A program made the position numbers and the translations under genes. 29,471 nt of DNA from Cylindrodendrum hubeiense (taxonomy: Eukaryota > Ascomycota > Sordariomycetes > Hypocreales > Nectriaceae), in the NCBI GenBank assembly GCA_014621425.1, contig JAANBB010000472.1:1-29471 (forward strand), in the 5' to 3' direction. Of the stretch, positions 19,457-29,471 are shown piece by piece (positions within the stretch are counted from its first letter, which is position 1; each line of letters begins with the position of its first letter). Under the pieces are notes generated by a model that was not told the origin of the DNA, searched no databases, and was given only the letters and a program-made list of their open reading frames with translations.

Positions 19457-19992
19457 TAAGGTTCGCCGTAGTGAGGAGAAGCTCGACGAGGTTGGTGGAG
19501 GACTGAGGACGAGGAGCATGAGGACCAAGAGCATGAAGAGAGCATGGCTTTGTCAAAAGAGAACCTCAAGATGAAAATATTGGCCCAGTTGAGCCGCCTG
19601 TTGACGACTCGACTCGGCTTGACTTTGAACTACTAAAATGTACGATATATTGTATACCCGTTGATATCATTGCAAATAAACAAAAAAGACATGAACCTGC
19701 CGTGTCCCCTGTCCTGCCCCTCCGAGAACTGTTGCTATCGTTCGCTCTCATGATGCATGTGTCTCCCATCCGCCACCCGTGATGATCCTCCTCGCCATCT
19801 TCATCTATGCATGATATAGGCAGCCTTCACGGCCAACCCAGGGCACTTCCCGCCTTGGTTATCCAGGTCTTGGAATTCAATCAAACGCCCCGTCCCCCCC
19901 CAACCGCAATCCAGACAGAAGAACGCCACCCCCCGCGTCGCAACACATGGTCGTCCGTAATATTTCGTGTACCACCTGTCAAAAGGGCGTCA
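19457..19992. other. Convergent intergenic region
   Basis: 536 bp between the 3' ends of the small conserved gene (plus) and the bZIP gene (minus). AATAAA occurs near 19675 on the plus strand and is a plausible poly(A) signal for the small gene. No gene is visible. Confidence 0.6.
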
Positions 19993-21572
19993 TCATTCCT
20001 CCTTGACCGGCTCCGTTTGTTTCGACGCGGGCTTGGGCTTGGGCTTGTCGCTGGCCTGCTTGGACGAAGCGAACTCCTTCCACAGAGTAACGATCTCATC
20101 GTTGCCCTCGTTCTTCTCCACGAGGAGGTTCTTGAGCCACTTGTTCTCCATCTCAAGCTGTTGGACCTTGCTCTCGAGGGCAGAGACCTTGTCGGTCATC
20201 TCCTTGGCGGACTTCTCGAGGGCCTGCTCGCGCTGCTTCTTCTTGATGCGGAAGCGGGCGGAAGCGGCGGTGTTGCGCCTCCGCTTGTCCTCCTCGGCGG
20301 CATGGCGGGAGGCATCCTCAAAGTTCAAGGCGCGGCCGGAGCCGGAGCTGGTGCTGGCGCCGCTCTCTGACTTGCGCTTCTCGGCGGGCGCGGTGGTACC
20401 AGACGGGGCATAGTGAGCCTGGTGGTGCTGAGTCTGAGGCACCTGGGGGTAGGCAGACGACGGGTTGGCCTGCATGGACTGGAAGTTCTGGCCGTTGTCC
20501 GGGAACCCGTTCAGGGGGGTAGAAGGATAGGCGTTGGCGAAGTCGGGGAAGCTAAAGTCACCTGCCATCGTTCGGTGGTCAGCGAGGGTCTTGAAGACAC
20601 AACAATCATGACCAGAAGTGAGATTGATAGAGTTGACAATAGGGAACTAAAGAATAATCGACGTCGGAGTAACGGCCGTGGAGGCCATGGAGACTGGGGA
20701 AGCGGCTTGGCCATCTTGGGAAGCGGAGCAGGTAGGGGACAGGGGTGGATGTCGATGTCGTGATCGGTGTCGGCAAATCACGAGATATTGCACCATAGAA
20801 ACCATCCCCTCATCCAGCCATTTAGGGTCAACCTACCGCCCCAGCCGGGCCACACACTCGAGTGAGCCTGCATACTGAGACAACTTTGTCCCAATAGTAC
20901 AACCCAGCGGCTCGCACAAACGGACAGGGTAAATTCGAGGGTGGGGGGTTGGTGAGTTGAAGGAGCGGGTGCGTTCATTGCACATCACAGAGCAGGCCAG
21001 GATGCATGTTCCTCAGCCGGCCACTTGGGCGGTGTTGGACTTGTCGGTGGAGGACAAGGCGTAAGGCAGGCCGCCGAAACGAGCGAGTCCGTGCCAGTGC
21101 ATTGCAGCAGAGGCGACCCAGCAAAGGCAACCCAGCAGCAAAGGCAACCCAGCAAAAGGAAACCTCAGGATGAATCATCCTGGTGACCCTTGATGCCAAT
21201 GTTCCTGGCCGTGGCGCACAGACGAACGGACGGGGTTTGACTGATAGATTGAAAGAACAAGAACCGTAACTCACCCTGGATGAAATCGAGGCTGGACAGC
21301 TCTCCAATAACCGATTGAGCGGGAGTCATGTCCTCAGAGGGAGAGGCGCTCGGGGGAGCAGGAGCAGCCTCACTGTCGGCCTTGGCGGCGTGGGCCTGGT
21401 AGTCGGTGTTCTGCCCAGTCTCAAAGTCGAAGAACTGGGTGTTGGTGAACAGGGCGAGATCCTCCTCCATGTTGAAAGGCTCCTCCTGGCCGGTCTCCTG
21501 TCGGTTGATGGCGTTGAGGTCCCGGAGGTACTGCGACACGTTGGGGCCGCGGCGACCGTTGTAGGCGGCCAT
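19993..21572 (-). CDS. cys-3: bZIP transcription factor, CYS3/MetR-type sulfur regulator
   Basis: Exon 1 at 21275-21572 and exon 2 at 19993-20561 are joined across a 713-nt intron (donor GTGAGT, branch candidate CTGAC, acceptor GGCAG), giving 288 aa. The start MAAYNGRRGPNVSQYL is followed by an acidic, aromatic segment (about 29-58) that could be an activation region. The bZIP lies at about 185-248. Its basic region KRRRNTAASARFRIKKKQRE is the form typical of fungal CYS3/MetR (related to yeast Met28 and fission yeast Zip1). Zipper positions fall at L214, M221, L228, L235 and L242. The tail is Lys/Pro/Glu-rich. CYS3/MetR activates sulfate and methionine uptake and assimilation genes when sulfur is limiting and is controlled by an SCF ubiquitin ligase. 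Family is well supported; orthology to cys-3 itself is likely but not proven. An internal ATG at 20568 could give a 191-aa short form. Confidence 0.88.
20562..21274 (-). other. Long (713-nt) intron of the bZIP gene with in-frame ATG at its 3' end
   Basis: The intron ends ..ACGATGGCAG, and its last seven bases hold an ATG that reads in frame into exon 2 (ATG GCA GGT GAC). The intron also contains a duplicated 14-nt unit GCAAAGGCAACCCA (21121-21134 and 21138-21151). Length is far above the other introns here except the aminotransferase's first. Confidence 0.7.
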
Positions 21573-22280
21573 AGTGAGATGAGAGGGTTGTCGTGGGCGA
21601 AAATTCGATCAGTGCGATCAGATGGCGGTGACAATAATTCCCCCGGGTGAATGAGAGAGAAAATTCCAAGTCGTTCCTCCTCCTGTCGGGTGAGGTGCAA
21701 GATTCAAGAATGCGTAGCAGGCCGACGGTAGTTGATGCCGGATGCGGTAGCGAGGCACTCACTCACGCAGTCACTCAAAAGCGAGGGAGCGGGGTTTGTG
21801 TGTGGCCTTTTGCGGGACAAATTTGCTGCTGGGTCAGAGGCGAAAAGCGTGACTCCAAGGGCGACGTCAGCAACAGCGGGCGATGGGCGTCACTGCGGAA
21901 GTCGTCGAGGTCTGTCGTCGTCGTCGATGATGTCGATGGGCGATGGGCGAATGTTGACTGCGGAGATGAGGTCGAGATGGGCGTTGCAAGAAGTGGAGGA
22001 AGAAGGAAACGTCCAAGACGAGTACTGGGGCGGGTTTTCAGACAGTGGATGCTTGTGTCGAGACTCGCGAGCCGATTGCCGCCGAAGCCATGGCTCAATG
22101 GTACTACTACAGTGGGTAGTGGGGGGTTTTTTCCTTAGCGGGCAGAGGGCGCGTCGTAGTTAGTACGAAGTACATAGGCAGTAACGTGGGTGGCTTTGAG
22201 CAGCAGAGGGCGACCACCACGGCGGTGCGGCTGTAGTGGGTTTAGTGGTGCGCGTAGGCGGCCAGGGATAGTGCCACCCA

Positions 22281-22302
22281 GTGGCCCAGCGGTGGCCCAG
22301 TG
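22281..22302. repeat. 11-nt tandem duplication
   Basis: GTGGCCCAGCG and GTGGCCCAGTG lie head to tail in the upstream region of the bZIP gene. Confidence 0.8.
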
Positions 22303-23263
22303 GTGCCCTCACAGTGCCATCCCCGTACCGTCCAAGGTCGTCTCCAGTGGCGAGGGGGAGGGGACCCCCAAAAACAAACAGCGAGAAACAAGGGCAGAGG
22401 ACGCATCCGAGCCTGAGCCGAGCGAAGCCACCCAATCAGTGCCTGGAGCGCGCTGGATCAGTTGGATCAGTGGTGATGCCAGTGAGCGTCAGTGGGGCAC
22501 GCCCCCTCCCACGCTGGAGGGAATTACCACTCGTCCGTCCACTGACTGGCCTGGCATCGGCCTCGATCCAGGGTTGATTAACAATCAACCCATGGAATGC
22601 CTGGGATCCCCTCCTTTGCTACTCCATGCCTCCATCGTCCCCCACGTTCATGGCACACTGGTCCCTGCGAGCTGGAGCTACTCCCTGTGGCTCCTCGAAA
22701 GCGGTACGAAAGTTATTCCCTGGCTGCGTCGACGAGCTGCAAGATGCGACTCCGGAACTGGCCACCGACTGTACCCGGTGCTCGCGGATGGAGACTGTGA
22801 AGCATCTGCGACGTAACACCGCGTCTTGCTGGGTCCATCTCTGAGCTTTTCTGTCCTTTGTCGGCGTTCTTCCGAGGGACGAAGGGGAACAAAGGGGTGC
22901 TCCACTTGGCTCCTGGGTTTGCCCTGCACAGTTGAGAAACCCGGCCAAGGAAGTTCGGCCAAGGTTGGCTTCGGACAAGTCCAGGGCGGTCACCCAGCAG
23001 ATCCACGAACCGTCGGGCTGAATTGCCCTTCTTTGTCTAAAATGCGACGGCCTACTGCGTAATAGAGAAGCAGCCACTCGCTCATGAAATCACGCCGCAA
23101 AGGATCGGAGCAAATGCTCAAAGTGAAACCCCAGTAGGATACTGAAAATATGCATTCCCAACAATAAGATTATCTCTCTGCAATCAACTGCGTTTACTTT
23201 GCTCGGCTGATCCATTGGCTTTGAGACGCTTCGCCGGTGCACTGAGGAACCGCAGCCGTAGCG

Positions 23264-23312
23264 CAGCGAGCAGTGAGCAGCGAGCAGTGAGCAGCGAGCA
23301 GTGAGCAGTGAG
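23264..23312. repeat. Heptamer array, seven units of CAGYGAG
   Basis: Units read CAGCGAG and CAGTGAG in strict alternation for the first six copies, then CAGTGAG again, for 49 bp in all. The effective period is therefore 14 bp. It is noncoding on both strands, since a 7-nt period breaks frames. It is not a CRISPR array because there are no spacers. Confidence 0.93.
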
Positions 23313-26300
23313 GGAGCCCAGCCGTGATGCCAAGTCTGGGCGGTACATAGCGTGAGCCCGGTGGTCGTGGCGAATTTGCTTCGGCGTCGCCAAACTTTAC
23401 CTCTAACTCAATCACGCTTAGATTTCCGAGTTTCCGGCCCGACCGCGAGCCCTGAATCGTTGAGCTAGGAATTATCGCGCACACACTGTCAAAATTTTCT
23501 CCATGCCCATTTCGAGGCCCATGCGAGATGAATTATATCGAAGACCAGCTCTGTACTGTACAGTGCTGTAGCACAGGGACTAAATGCTAACGGTGACGGC
23601 TGCAACCTCGCACAGTACGTGTGCGGTAGGTACCCAGCGGTCTCGGCGGTCTCAGCAGCACACTTCCGCAAAGAGTCACCAGACCAGCGCGCTGGTGAAT
23701 CACAATGAAATTGGCCCAAGCCATGCACACTCATATGTCCGTGACACCAACCCCCTTGTCCCACGCGCATGCGAAGCCCGCCACGAGGAACCCCTCGTGG
23801 TGGGCAGTTGGCCAGAAGAGGTGTGGTTGCGTGGGTGGTGGCTTCGTCGTGCGTCGTCGCGCACTTCAATCCCCGACCGATTTAGAGAGTACATTATGAA
23901 ATCTCACCCCACTGGCCAATAGCCATCACCTGAGCCCTCCAACTCCCCGAGAAAATGGGGCCCAACCCGAGCGTGGGTGGACGCGGGCGCTGCCTGCAAA
24001 AGAAAGTCTCCCCGGGCTGTGGTTCCTCGCTTGTTAGTCTGGGGACCCGCTTCAGCTTACTTTGTACGAACTCCCCGGCTGCTCGTTGCCTGCCCTGTCT
24101 TGGGTAGCACCGGCCGGTACTTCGTACGTACAATATTGCAGTCTGGCCAGAGCCCCAAAACTCTGAGGAAATGTCCATCGTATCCATCCCGCGGGTCTGT
24201 CACCAGTTGGCCGTCGTCTGTCACCCACCATTCCCACCATTCACACCACTTCCACACCATCCACGATCTCCCACCTGCAGCCCTCTCTGTCCAAACCGGT
24301 CGGTATTCGCGCATCTGCCGGGCCAGATCTGCACCTGATGCTGGAAACGTCATCGCCCCTGTTACACCAACGCGTGGGGGGTGGGCCGAGGTTGTCCCCG
24401 AGGTTGTCACTCGATGCGAACATCAATGCCCTGTGCAGTCGCGGGGACGTCAACGAGTCGCCTCGTCATCGGGGAGTTCATCACCAACACCAGATGGAGC
24501 GTTGGGCCTGAACGGGATTCTCAAATCTCCTCCCCCTGGCCGTCTCCGCCCAACTGTCTCGTCTCCCCGAAGGTCGCTTTTGACTGACATCGGAGTGGGG
24601 TCGCTAAAGACTAGGACTGCTAAAAGGGCCAGGAGATGCAGGACCAATTGAGTGTGTGCTATGCCAAGTCATGTCATGCCTGCACCCAAGTCGTTCCATC
24701 GACACAGCTGAAATGGGGTAAAACGGCGTGGCCTGCCTCGTCACCGTTTACGTCCACAGACTCCACGGGGAACTCCTCTTTGAGAGCCTTGTGCGTCGGA
24801 TCGGACCTGAGGCAGAAAGTCACATGACCATATCGAAGGAACTTGGCCCATCGCGTGAGCTAACGACCTGTCGGACACGTGACCTAGCAATCATCAGGTC
24901 GCGCGCCGAGTTGCGGTGTATTAGGTGCACACTGGGAAATTGATGGCTTCGAGGAAGCCAAATAGGCCATTTTAATTGATGACGATAACAGCGTGATGAC
25001 TGTTATATCTCACTGTTTCTCGCATTGACTGTGATGATCATGTCTGCCCTGTCGGGGCTTCGAGACTACGATGCCTGATCCCATCTTATCTTAGTCATCG
25101 CGGCCGGGCCGACTGCTCCGTCGGACACAACACTTCAGGAACACGGTACAACAGCGGGACGGGAATAGCCGCCTGCATGAAATCCAATGTAAGAAACACC
25201 TGAACATCCGGTCATTGCCTCTCCCCTTGTCTTACTCTACTGATTCGCATTTATTCTACGAAATCCCCTGTCCTTTGATTCGCCTTTGTTGGGCTGTGTT
25301 GTTGCTGTTTCGTTTCGTGTCTGTCAATCCTCACATTTTCCCCCAACATCTTCAGCCTAAGGACTTCCAACGTTGACGTCCATGCGATTTTGCCGTCAAG
25401 TTTGCTCAAATAAAACTTCATGGCTGTTTCGGCAACAGGCAATAAATAGCACAAAGCAGTGAAACATTTTTCTCATTTCCTTGTGATTCGTCGATTTTCC
25501 GTAAGGGCAAACACCAGCTCCAACATTTCAGAGCATCTCAACCATCCATCAAGGCAACGAGCGGTACCTTTAGACGCATAAATTATAACTTAGAATGAAT
25601 CGGCAATCGGGTGTATATCAATAAGCAAACACCTACCAGTCTCAAACCAAGTATAATAAAGATGGTACTTGGGAACGCAACTCGAAGATCTAGCGCTCAA
25701 GTCAAGCTCACTGTCAACTAAAGTGGACTCCATGTTGAACTCCGTGTGGAAAGCCTCCACTGGGCGCGTCGGCCCAGCAATAGGCACATTGTTAATCCGC
25801 CCCGGTTCATCGGCCCCCACTCTCCGCCGAGTAGAAAAGCAGCAAACGCCGCGCAGCATTTGATTTTTTCTCTTCTTCTTCACTTTATGAAACCTACTAG
25901 AAATAATCCTTCCAATTCACTCCGGCATCTCTTACACCATGGGTGCATACGGAGGGGAAACGGAAGGAGAGATGGATTTTTGTCGCCGACTTACCTTCTG
26001 TTCCACGTGTGGCTTCGGCTGCTATGGGGTTTGGATAAATTTCGAAGCGATACATACCCTCGACGAAAGACTCAGTTTTTCCGAGATCACGGACTTGTAA
26101 ACGTGCTGGCATTGCAGACTCCAATGAGGACCCCGTGTCTCAGATACGGCTGATCGTACCCTCGTGGCACTTAAGCCATGATCTGCTCGTCCTAATGAGA
26201 CTCTTGAGTCTCTGCTGAAGCCTTCGTGTCTCAAACCGCGGCACCGTCCAGTTTTGCACGTTCAATGTGGGGCCGCCTCACGAGTCACGTGTCTGTCCTT

Positions 26301-27262
26301 CCGAAGAGGTGGGAAAAAAGCTGTGATGACGGCGCGATGGCCAGGCGCGCTGGCTGTTCCGCGTCCGTTGGAAAGCCAAGTAGATCAGCCTGGCTTGTGT
26401 GCTCGTGGTAAACATGATGCTCGCTGCGTCTGTTTCTTACTGCAAGCAGTCGGCGAGGAAGTGGACATTTGTAGAAGACGAAGATGTTTCAGACACAAGC
26501 CCTCTCTCATCTCCACGATAGCTTGGAGCCAACCTTCAAACCAACTGGAAAGTATCTCATCCAGAGATGAGGTTCACGGGTGTCTCAAGGAGGATAGGCC
26601 TGGCGGAGACCAGGGAATAGGAGACATCCCAATTTTTCCACACCTCCACGGCCAGGAGGGTTTAGCACGTATCGCAGAACAAGGCTCTGGAAGGGCAGCC
26701 GCTGTGTCCAAATTTCGCGTGTGGAAGTGGCCTGTCCTCATCCCCTCCCAGTGCTCGTAAAAGGAACCTTCCCATCAATATTGCAGTGTCTGCCACGATG
26801 ATCTTTCGGTCTGCAGTCCCAAGACCTGAACCCAGAAGCCGTCGACAAGAACGACGTGTAAGGGCCAAGTTTCAGTTTTCAGATCATCCCTGTCATTTTA
26901 CTTACCCTCCTCCTGGTACACTCCCTCACGTCATTCGGTTCATACCATAGCCACTACCCTAGACCAGTCACCAGAGTTCACAATCAACACCAACGCCGTG
27001 GACCTTTTTAGGTTAAAAGGATGGTAAGGCCAGGCAAGGTTTTAGTGTCGGGAAGTGATGTTGTTTTGTTTACATGGACGACAGTCCTGTTAAGTCACTA
27101 CTGGTTTAAATTAGGTCCATTGTATTTACTAGACATAGTTCGATTCAGATGTTACCCTATGGCTGACTACCTACCTAGGTACTCATGCGAACAAAAGTTT
27201 CTGCCCCTACCCTACAATGCAAACCCAATCAATAATCCATCTCAGCTTATAACCGACCCTCA

Positions 27263-28039
27263 TCATAAATCCCAGTGAGTCTGGTCGGGAGGCTCAAAGC
27301 TGCTTTCCCGTCTAGCGGATGCCCTAAAACTAAACCGCGGGAACCAAGCTAAGTTGTGGAGTGTGAGTATCCGTTGGAGCTGTGCCAAGTAGCCGGTAGG
27401 TGCAGGACGTTCCTCTTCTGGGGCTACTGTGTTGTCAGATGGAAGGCTGGGGTCGTCCCTGTACTTGTCTTTGCCATAATTGCACTCTGGATCGTAGTCA
27501 TTAGAACCGGCGTCGAGGTCGTGATTTCCTGTAACCGGTGAGGGGACATGCGAGAGCCTGCCTCGGTATGGTTGTGAGATGGTTCGCTCCATTCGGGTAC
27601 TCGTATACGCGTTTGTAGACAAAAAAGTTCTGTTGTCACCAATTCTGCTAGCTCTTTCGTCCGAGCGTGTGGGTTGCTGCGTTTGCCCTGGGCTTTGATG
27701 GCGCTCCTCGGAATACATGGGTGTAGTCCCTGCCATGGTCGTATTCTTGTATCGCAGCGAGAGTAGCCACTCCTCTGGTTCTGAGACTGGGCTGCAAGGA
27801 GGCGGGAGTTGCATTGGAGGGATAAAATCCTCGTAGTCGAGACGGGGTGATGGTACCCGTGGTGGAAGAAGAGTCATCTCCACAGCTCGGCAGTCGCGGC
27901 AACTGCACATGAAAGGTAGTCGTCGTCGTGTTGCTGAGGAGTTAGCATACTCGCGCCGCCGTGAGGCAAAGCCGCCGCGAAAAGCTACCGCCGAAGATGG
28001 TTCCTGGGACACCTCAAGATCCATGTTGGTGCGTGGCAT
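27263..28039 (-). CDS. Hypothetical protein, Pro/Arg/Ser-rich (weak)
   Basis: Open frame of 258 aa from ATG at 28039-28037 (MPRTNMDLEV) to the stop at 27263. The frame stays open a further 41 codons upstream but without an ATG. Composition is rich in Ser, Pro, Arg and Thr with acidic patches, suggesting disorder. Notable points are a basic RRRLPF segment followed by MCSCRDCR (about 44-51, three cysteines) and a more ordered C-terminus GYLAQLQRILTLHNLAWFP. No family is recognised. Third-position C bias is weaker than in the confident genes. It may be a lineage-specific gene or a chance ORF. Confidence 0.42.
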   Translation of the reverse strand: MPRTNMDLEVSQEPSSAVAFRGGFASRRREYANSSATRRRLPFMCSCRDCRAVEMTLLPPRVPSPRLDYEDFIPPMQLPPPCSPVSEPEEWLLSLRYKNTTMAGTTPMYSEERHQSPGQTQQPTRSDERASRIGDNRTFLSTNAYTSTRMERTISQPYRGRLSHVPSPVTGNHDLDAGSNDYDPECNYGKDKYRDDPSLPSDNTVAPEEERPAPTGYLAQLQRILTLHNLAWFPRFSFRASARRESSFEPPDQTHWDL

Positions 28040-29105
28040 GGTGAGTATGTTTTCGTATCCAGCTATGATGACTGGATATGTTGAGGTGATGCCGTGCAAT
28101 GTGTAATCCCTGCAACGAAGAGGGCGACGAAGTGTAGGTGTGAGGGTACAGACGAGTGACAACGGAAAGTGTGACCAAATTTAGCTGCGAAAGATCCGAG
28201 GAGGCAGACTCCAATCTGACCGAAGAGCTCTCTGTTGAGTAGTTGGAGGAATGGGGACGATTAAATAATGGAGACCTGCTGCGGCGAATTCTTTTATACA
28301 AAAGGGCTTGCAAATAAGACACGCAAGGTTCACGAATGCACCAGGACGATGAGTAGAAGGCCGGGTACGCAAGGTGCGCAACGAACCCTGCGGTCCTACA
28401 AAGTTAAAAAGCATCTGCTTCATGTGAGGACCATACAGGTGTTTTATTCTAAGTTTAATAGTAACGTTGGTTTGATACTGTTCAAGAGTACGCTGTTTGA
28501 GGTGCCAAGTCAGGAACAATTTCGCTGGTCCTGAACAAAGGGTCTGTGAAGGTAAATATAGGCCCCGCCATGGGTTACCATAATTAGACACGATTCTTCT
28601 TCTCCTAATACTCTTTCAAGTCAAATACGCTGATTGAATATCAACCTGTGCCAGTACATGGCATGGTTGCCATTCGCACGGGAGGGAGCAGCCGACAAGG
28701 TGTGTTCGTGCGTGTCTGCACCACAACGGGGTTTCTCCATAGGGCGTGGCCGAGGCGTTCAGCTGACCAGCTATTTTGCAAGTGCCTGAGGTATATGCAC
28801 TTGCATCAGGTAACAGAGAAACCAAGTCTCAACCATGGTTGCCTCTGACGATGCTCCTTCATGACGGTTTGCCATATACCTGTTGGGTGGCCGCGGCGGT
28901 GGTGCCCTAGACCACTGTTGAGCTGGGGAGAGGTAAGTCAAGTAACTTGACGCTACCAAGTTATTTATGAGAAGGACCCGATATTTCGAGAGTAGGGGCG
29001 ATGATGTGGCAACCCGGTGTATTCTATAGGCCTCCTGAGACAGTTGTATAGAGGGTGTTTCGACTGCTCCATCAACATCAACTCTCACTCTGAAAGAATG
29101 ATCAT
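28040..29105. other. Intergenic region
   Basis: About 1.07 kb between the hypothetical gene and the gene at the right edge, both on the minus strand. It has short frames only (for example 28771-29109, minus) with no recognisable features. It should contain the 3' UTR of the right-edge gene and the promoter of the hypothetical gene. Confidence 0.5.
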
Positions 29106-29120
29106 TCATTCCATGAATGA
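29096..29120. repeat. Overlapping perfect palindromes at a gene 3' end
   Basis: GAATGATCATTC (29096-29107) is a perfect 12-nt palindrome. TCATTCAT (29102-29109) and ATGAATGA (29113-29120) form an 8-bp inverted repeat with a 3-nt spacer. The stop codon of the right-edge gene (29108-29106) lies inside both. Confidence 0.85.
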
Positions 29121-29471
29121 CTGCATCGTATCTTCCAGCCGCTTCCTCTTCATCCGCCGCATAGCTAGTACCGGCGCTGTGCGTTGCGATGCCACCAGGT
29201 TGGCCTCCATCTTAGGAATCGGCTTTGGCTTGGGCGTCTTCGTCCCGCGCACCACCGAGTCCCGCGTAAACGTGTATCGCCGCGTCGCAAACAACCCGCG
29301 GCTCACGTACGACGGCTTCTTCGAGATACCGCCTCGCGAGGTGTGGCCCAGATGCAGACACGCGATCGGCTTGGACGGCAACACAAACGGGCCTGCGACG
29401 GCTTGCGTTTCCGAGCGCACGCCCCGGCCAGCGAGGTCGCGGTCGGCGCTGAGCTGGCCGATGAAGGAATA
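29106..29471 (-). CDS. Unrecognised protein, C-terminal part (enters from right edge)
   Basis: The minus-strand frame is open from the window edge (29471) to the TGA at 29108-29106, giving 121 aa without a start, so the gene begins outside the window. The segment is GC-rich with C-ended codons, unlike the DNA to its left, which supports coding. The sequence is basic, with PKPKPIPK and RRMKRKRLEDTM near the end. A C-terminal nuclear signal is possible. I do not recognise a family. An intron further upstream cannot be judged. Confidence 0.6.
   Translation of the reverse strand, partial: YSFIGQLSADRDLAGRGVRSETQAVAGPFVLPSKPIACLHLGHTSRGGISKKPSYVSRGLFATRRYTFTRDSVVRGTKTPKPKPIPKMEANLVASQRTAPVLAMRRMKRKRLEDTMQSFME

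Larger units (their letters stand above)
21573..27262. other. 5.7-kb gene-poor region upstream of the bZIP gene
   Basis: The first kilobase or so is the bZIP promoter and leader. The rest has only short, overlapping open frames on both strands with no recognisable domain. Minus-strand frames at 25590-25883 and 25897-26124 flank a GTAAGT donor but could not be joined in frame. Visible repeats are GTGGCCCAG units (22281-22302), TGGATCAGT twice (22454-22471), and a heptamer array (23264-23312). A long noncoding RNA, decayed gene or regulatory tract is possible. Confidence 0.5.

Noticed and set aside
23264..23312. Regular repeat considered as a CRISPR array
   Set aside because: Units are 7 nt with no spacers, and the genome is eukaryotic. 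It is a simple tandem repeat.
23977..24651. 224-codon plus-strand frame
   Set aside because: It opens on GTG rather than ATG, contains His/Ser runs from CCACCATT-like repeats, and has no domain.
25590..26124. Two minus-strand frames considered as exons of one gene
   Set aside because: A GTAAGT donor exists near 26000, but each acceptor tried leads to a stop or wrong frame. No family match is recognised, so it is kept only as a possible relic.
26254..26760. 168-codon plus-strand frame
   Set aside because: No ATG-led domain, no codon bias and no family resemblance.
28771..29109. 112-codon minus-strand frame starting right after the right-edge gene's stop
   Set aside because: Composition is unlike the confident genes and the ATG merely overlaps the palindrome at the stop. 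Most likely 3' UTR.

Overview
The window reads as nuclear DNA of a filamentous ascomycete (Pezizomycotina, probably Sordariomycetes). Genes are single transcription units split by short introns of about 48-76 nt with GTRNGT-type donors, CTRAY-like branch sites and YAG acceptors. Coding regions prefer C in third codon positions, and gene products match typical fungal families. I see no bacterial operons, CRISPR array, tRNA, rRNA or complete mobile element.

Layout from left to right. (1) The 5' end of a het-C type heterokaryon-incompatibility gene runs off the left edge on the minus strand (1-208). (2) About 2.2 kb of divergent intergenic DNA follows. (3) An SCS7-type fatty acid 2-hydroxylase (2392-3604, +). 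(4) An RBM39/Pad-1-like SR splicing factor with RS domain, two RRMs and a UHM (4151-6000, +). (5) An unrecognised 720-aa protein with a coiled coil and a conserved-looking C-terminal domain, carrying a GC-AG intron and a four-codon upstream ORF (7532-9891, +). (6) A von Willebrand factor A protein (10818-11999, -), convergent with it. (7) A 3.7-kb gene-poor stretch rich in short tandem duplications. (8) A class I/II PLP aminotransferase with eight exons including a 13-nt microexon (15701-18077, +). (9) A small protein with a conserved-looking C-terminal motif (18953-19456, +). (10) A CYS3/MetR-type bZIP sulfur regulator (19993-21572, -) with a 713-nt intron whose last bases contain an in-frame ATG. 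(11) A 5.7-kb gene-poor stretch. (12) A weakly supported 258-aa hypothetical gene (27263-28039, -). (13) The 3' end of an unrecognised gene entering from the right edge (29106-29471, -).

The genes do not form an obvious pathway cluster; this looks like ordinary housekeeping and regulatory content. The most interesting material is at transcript level (in-frame ATG inside the bZIP acceptor, stop-free multiple-of-three introns, GC-AG intron, microexon, minimal uORF) and in the set of short tandem duplications in noncoding intervals. I found no convincing new multi-gene system. All splice models were deduced by eye from frame, donor and acceptor consistency, and none is confirmed by transcript data.
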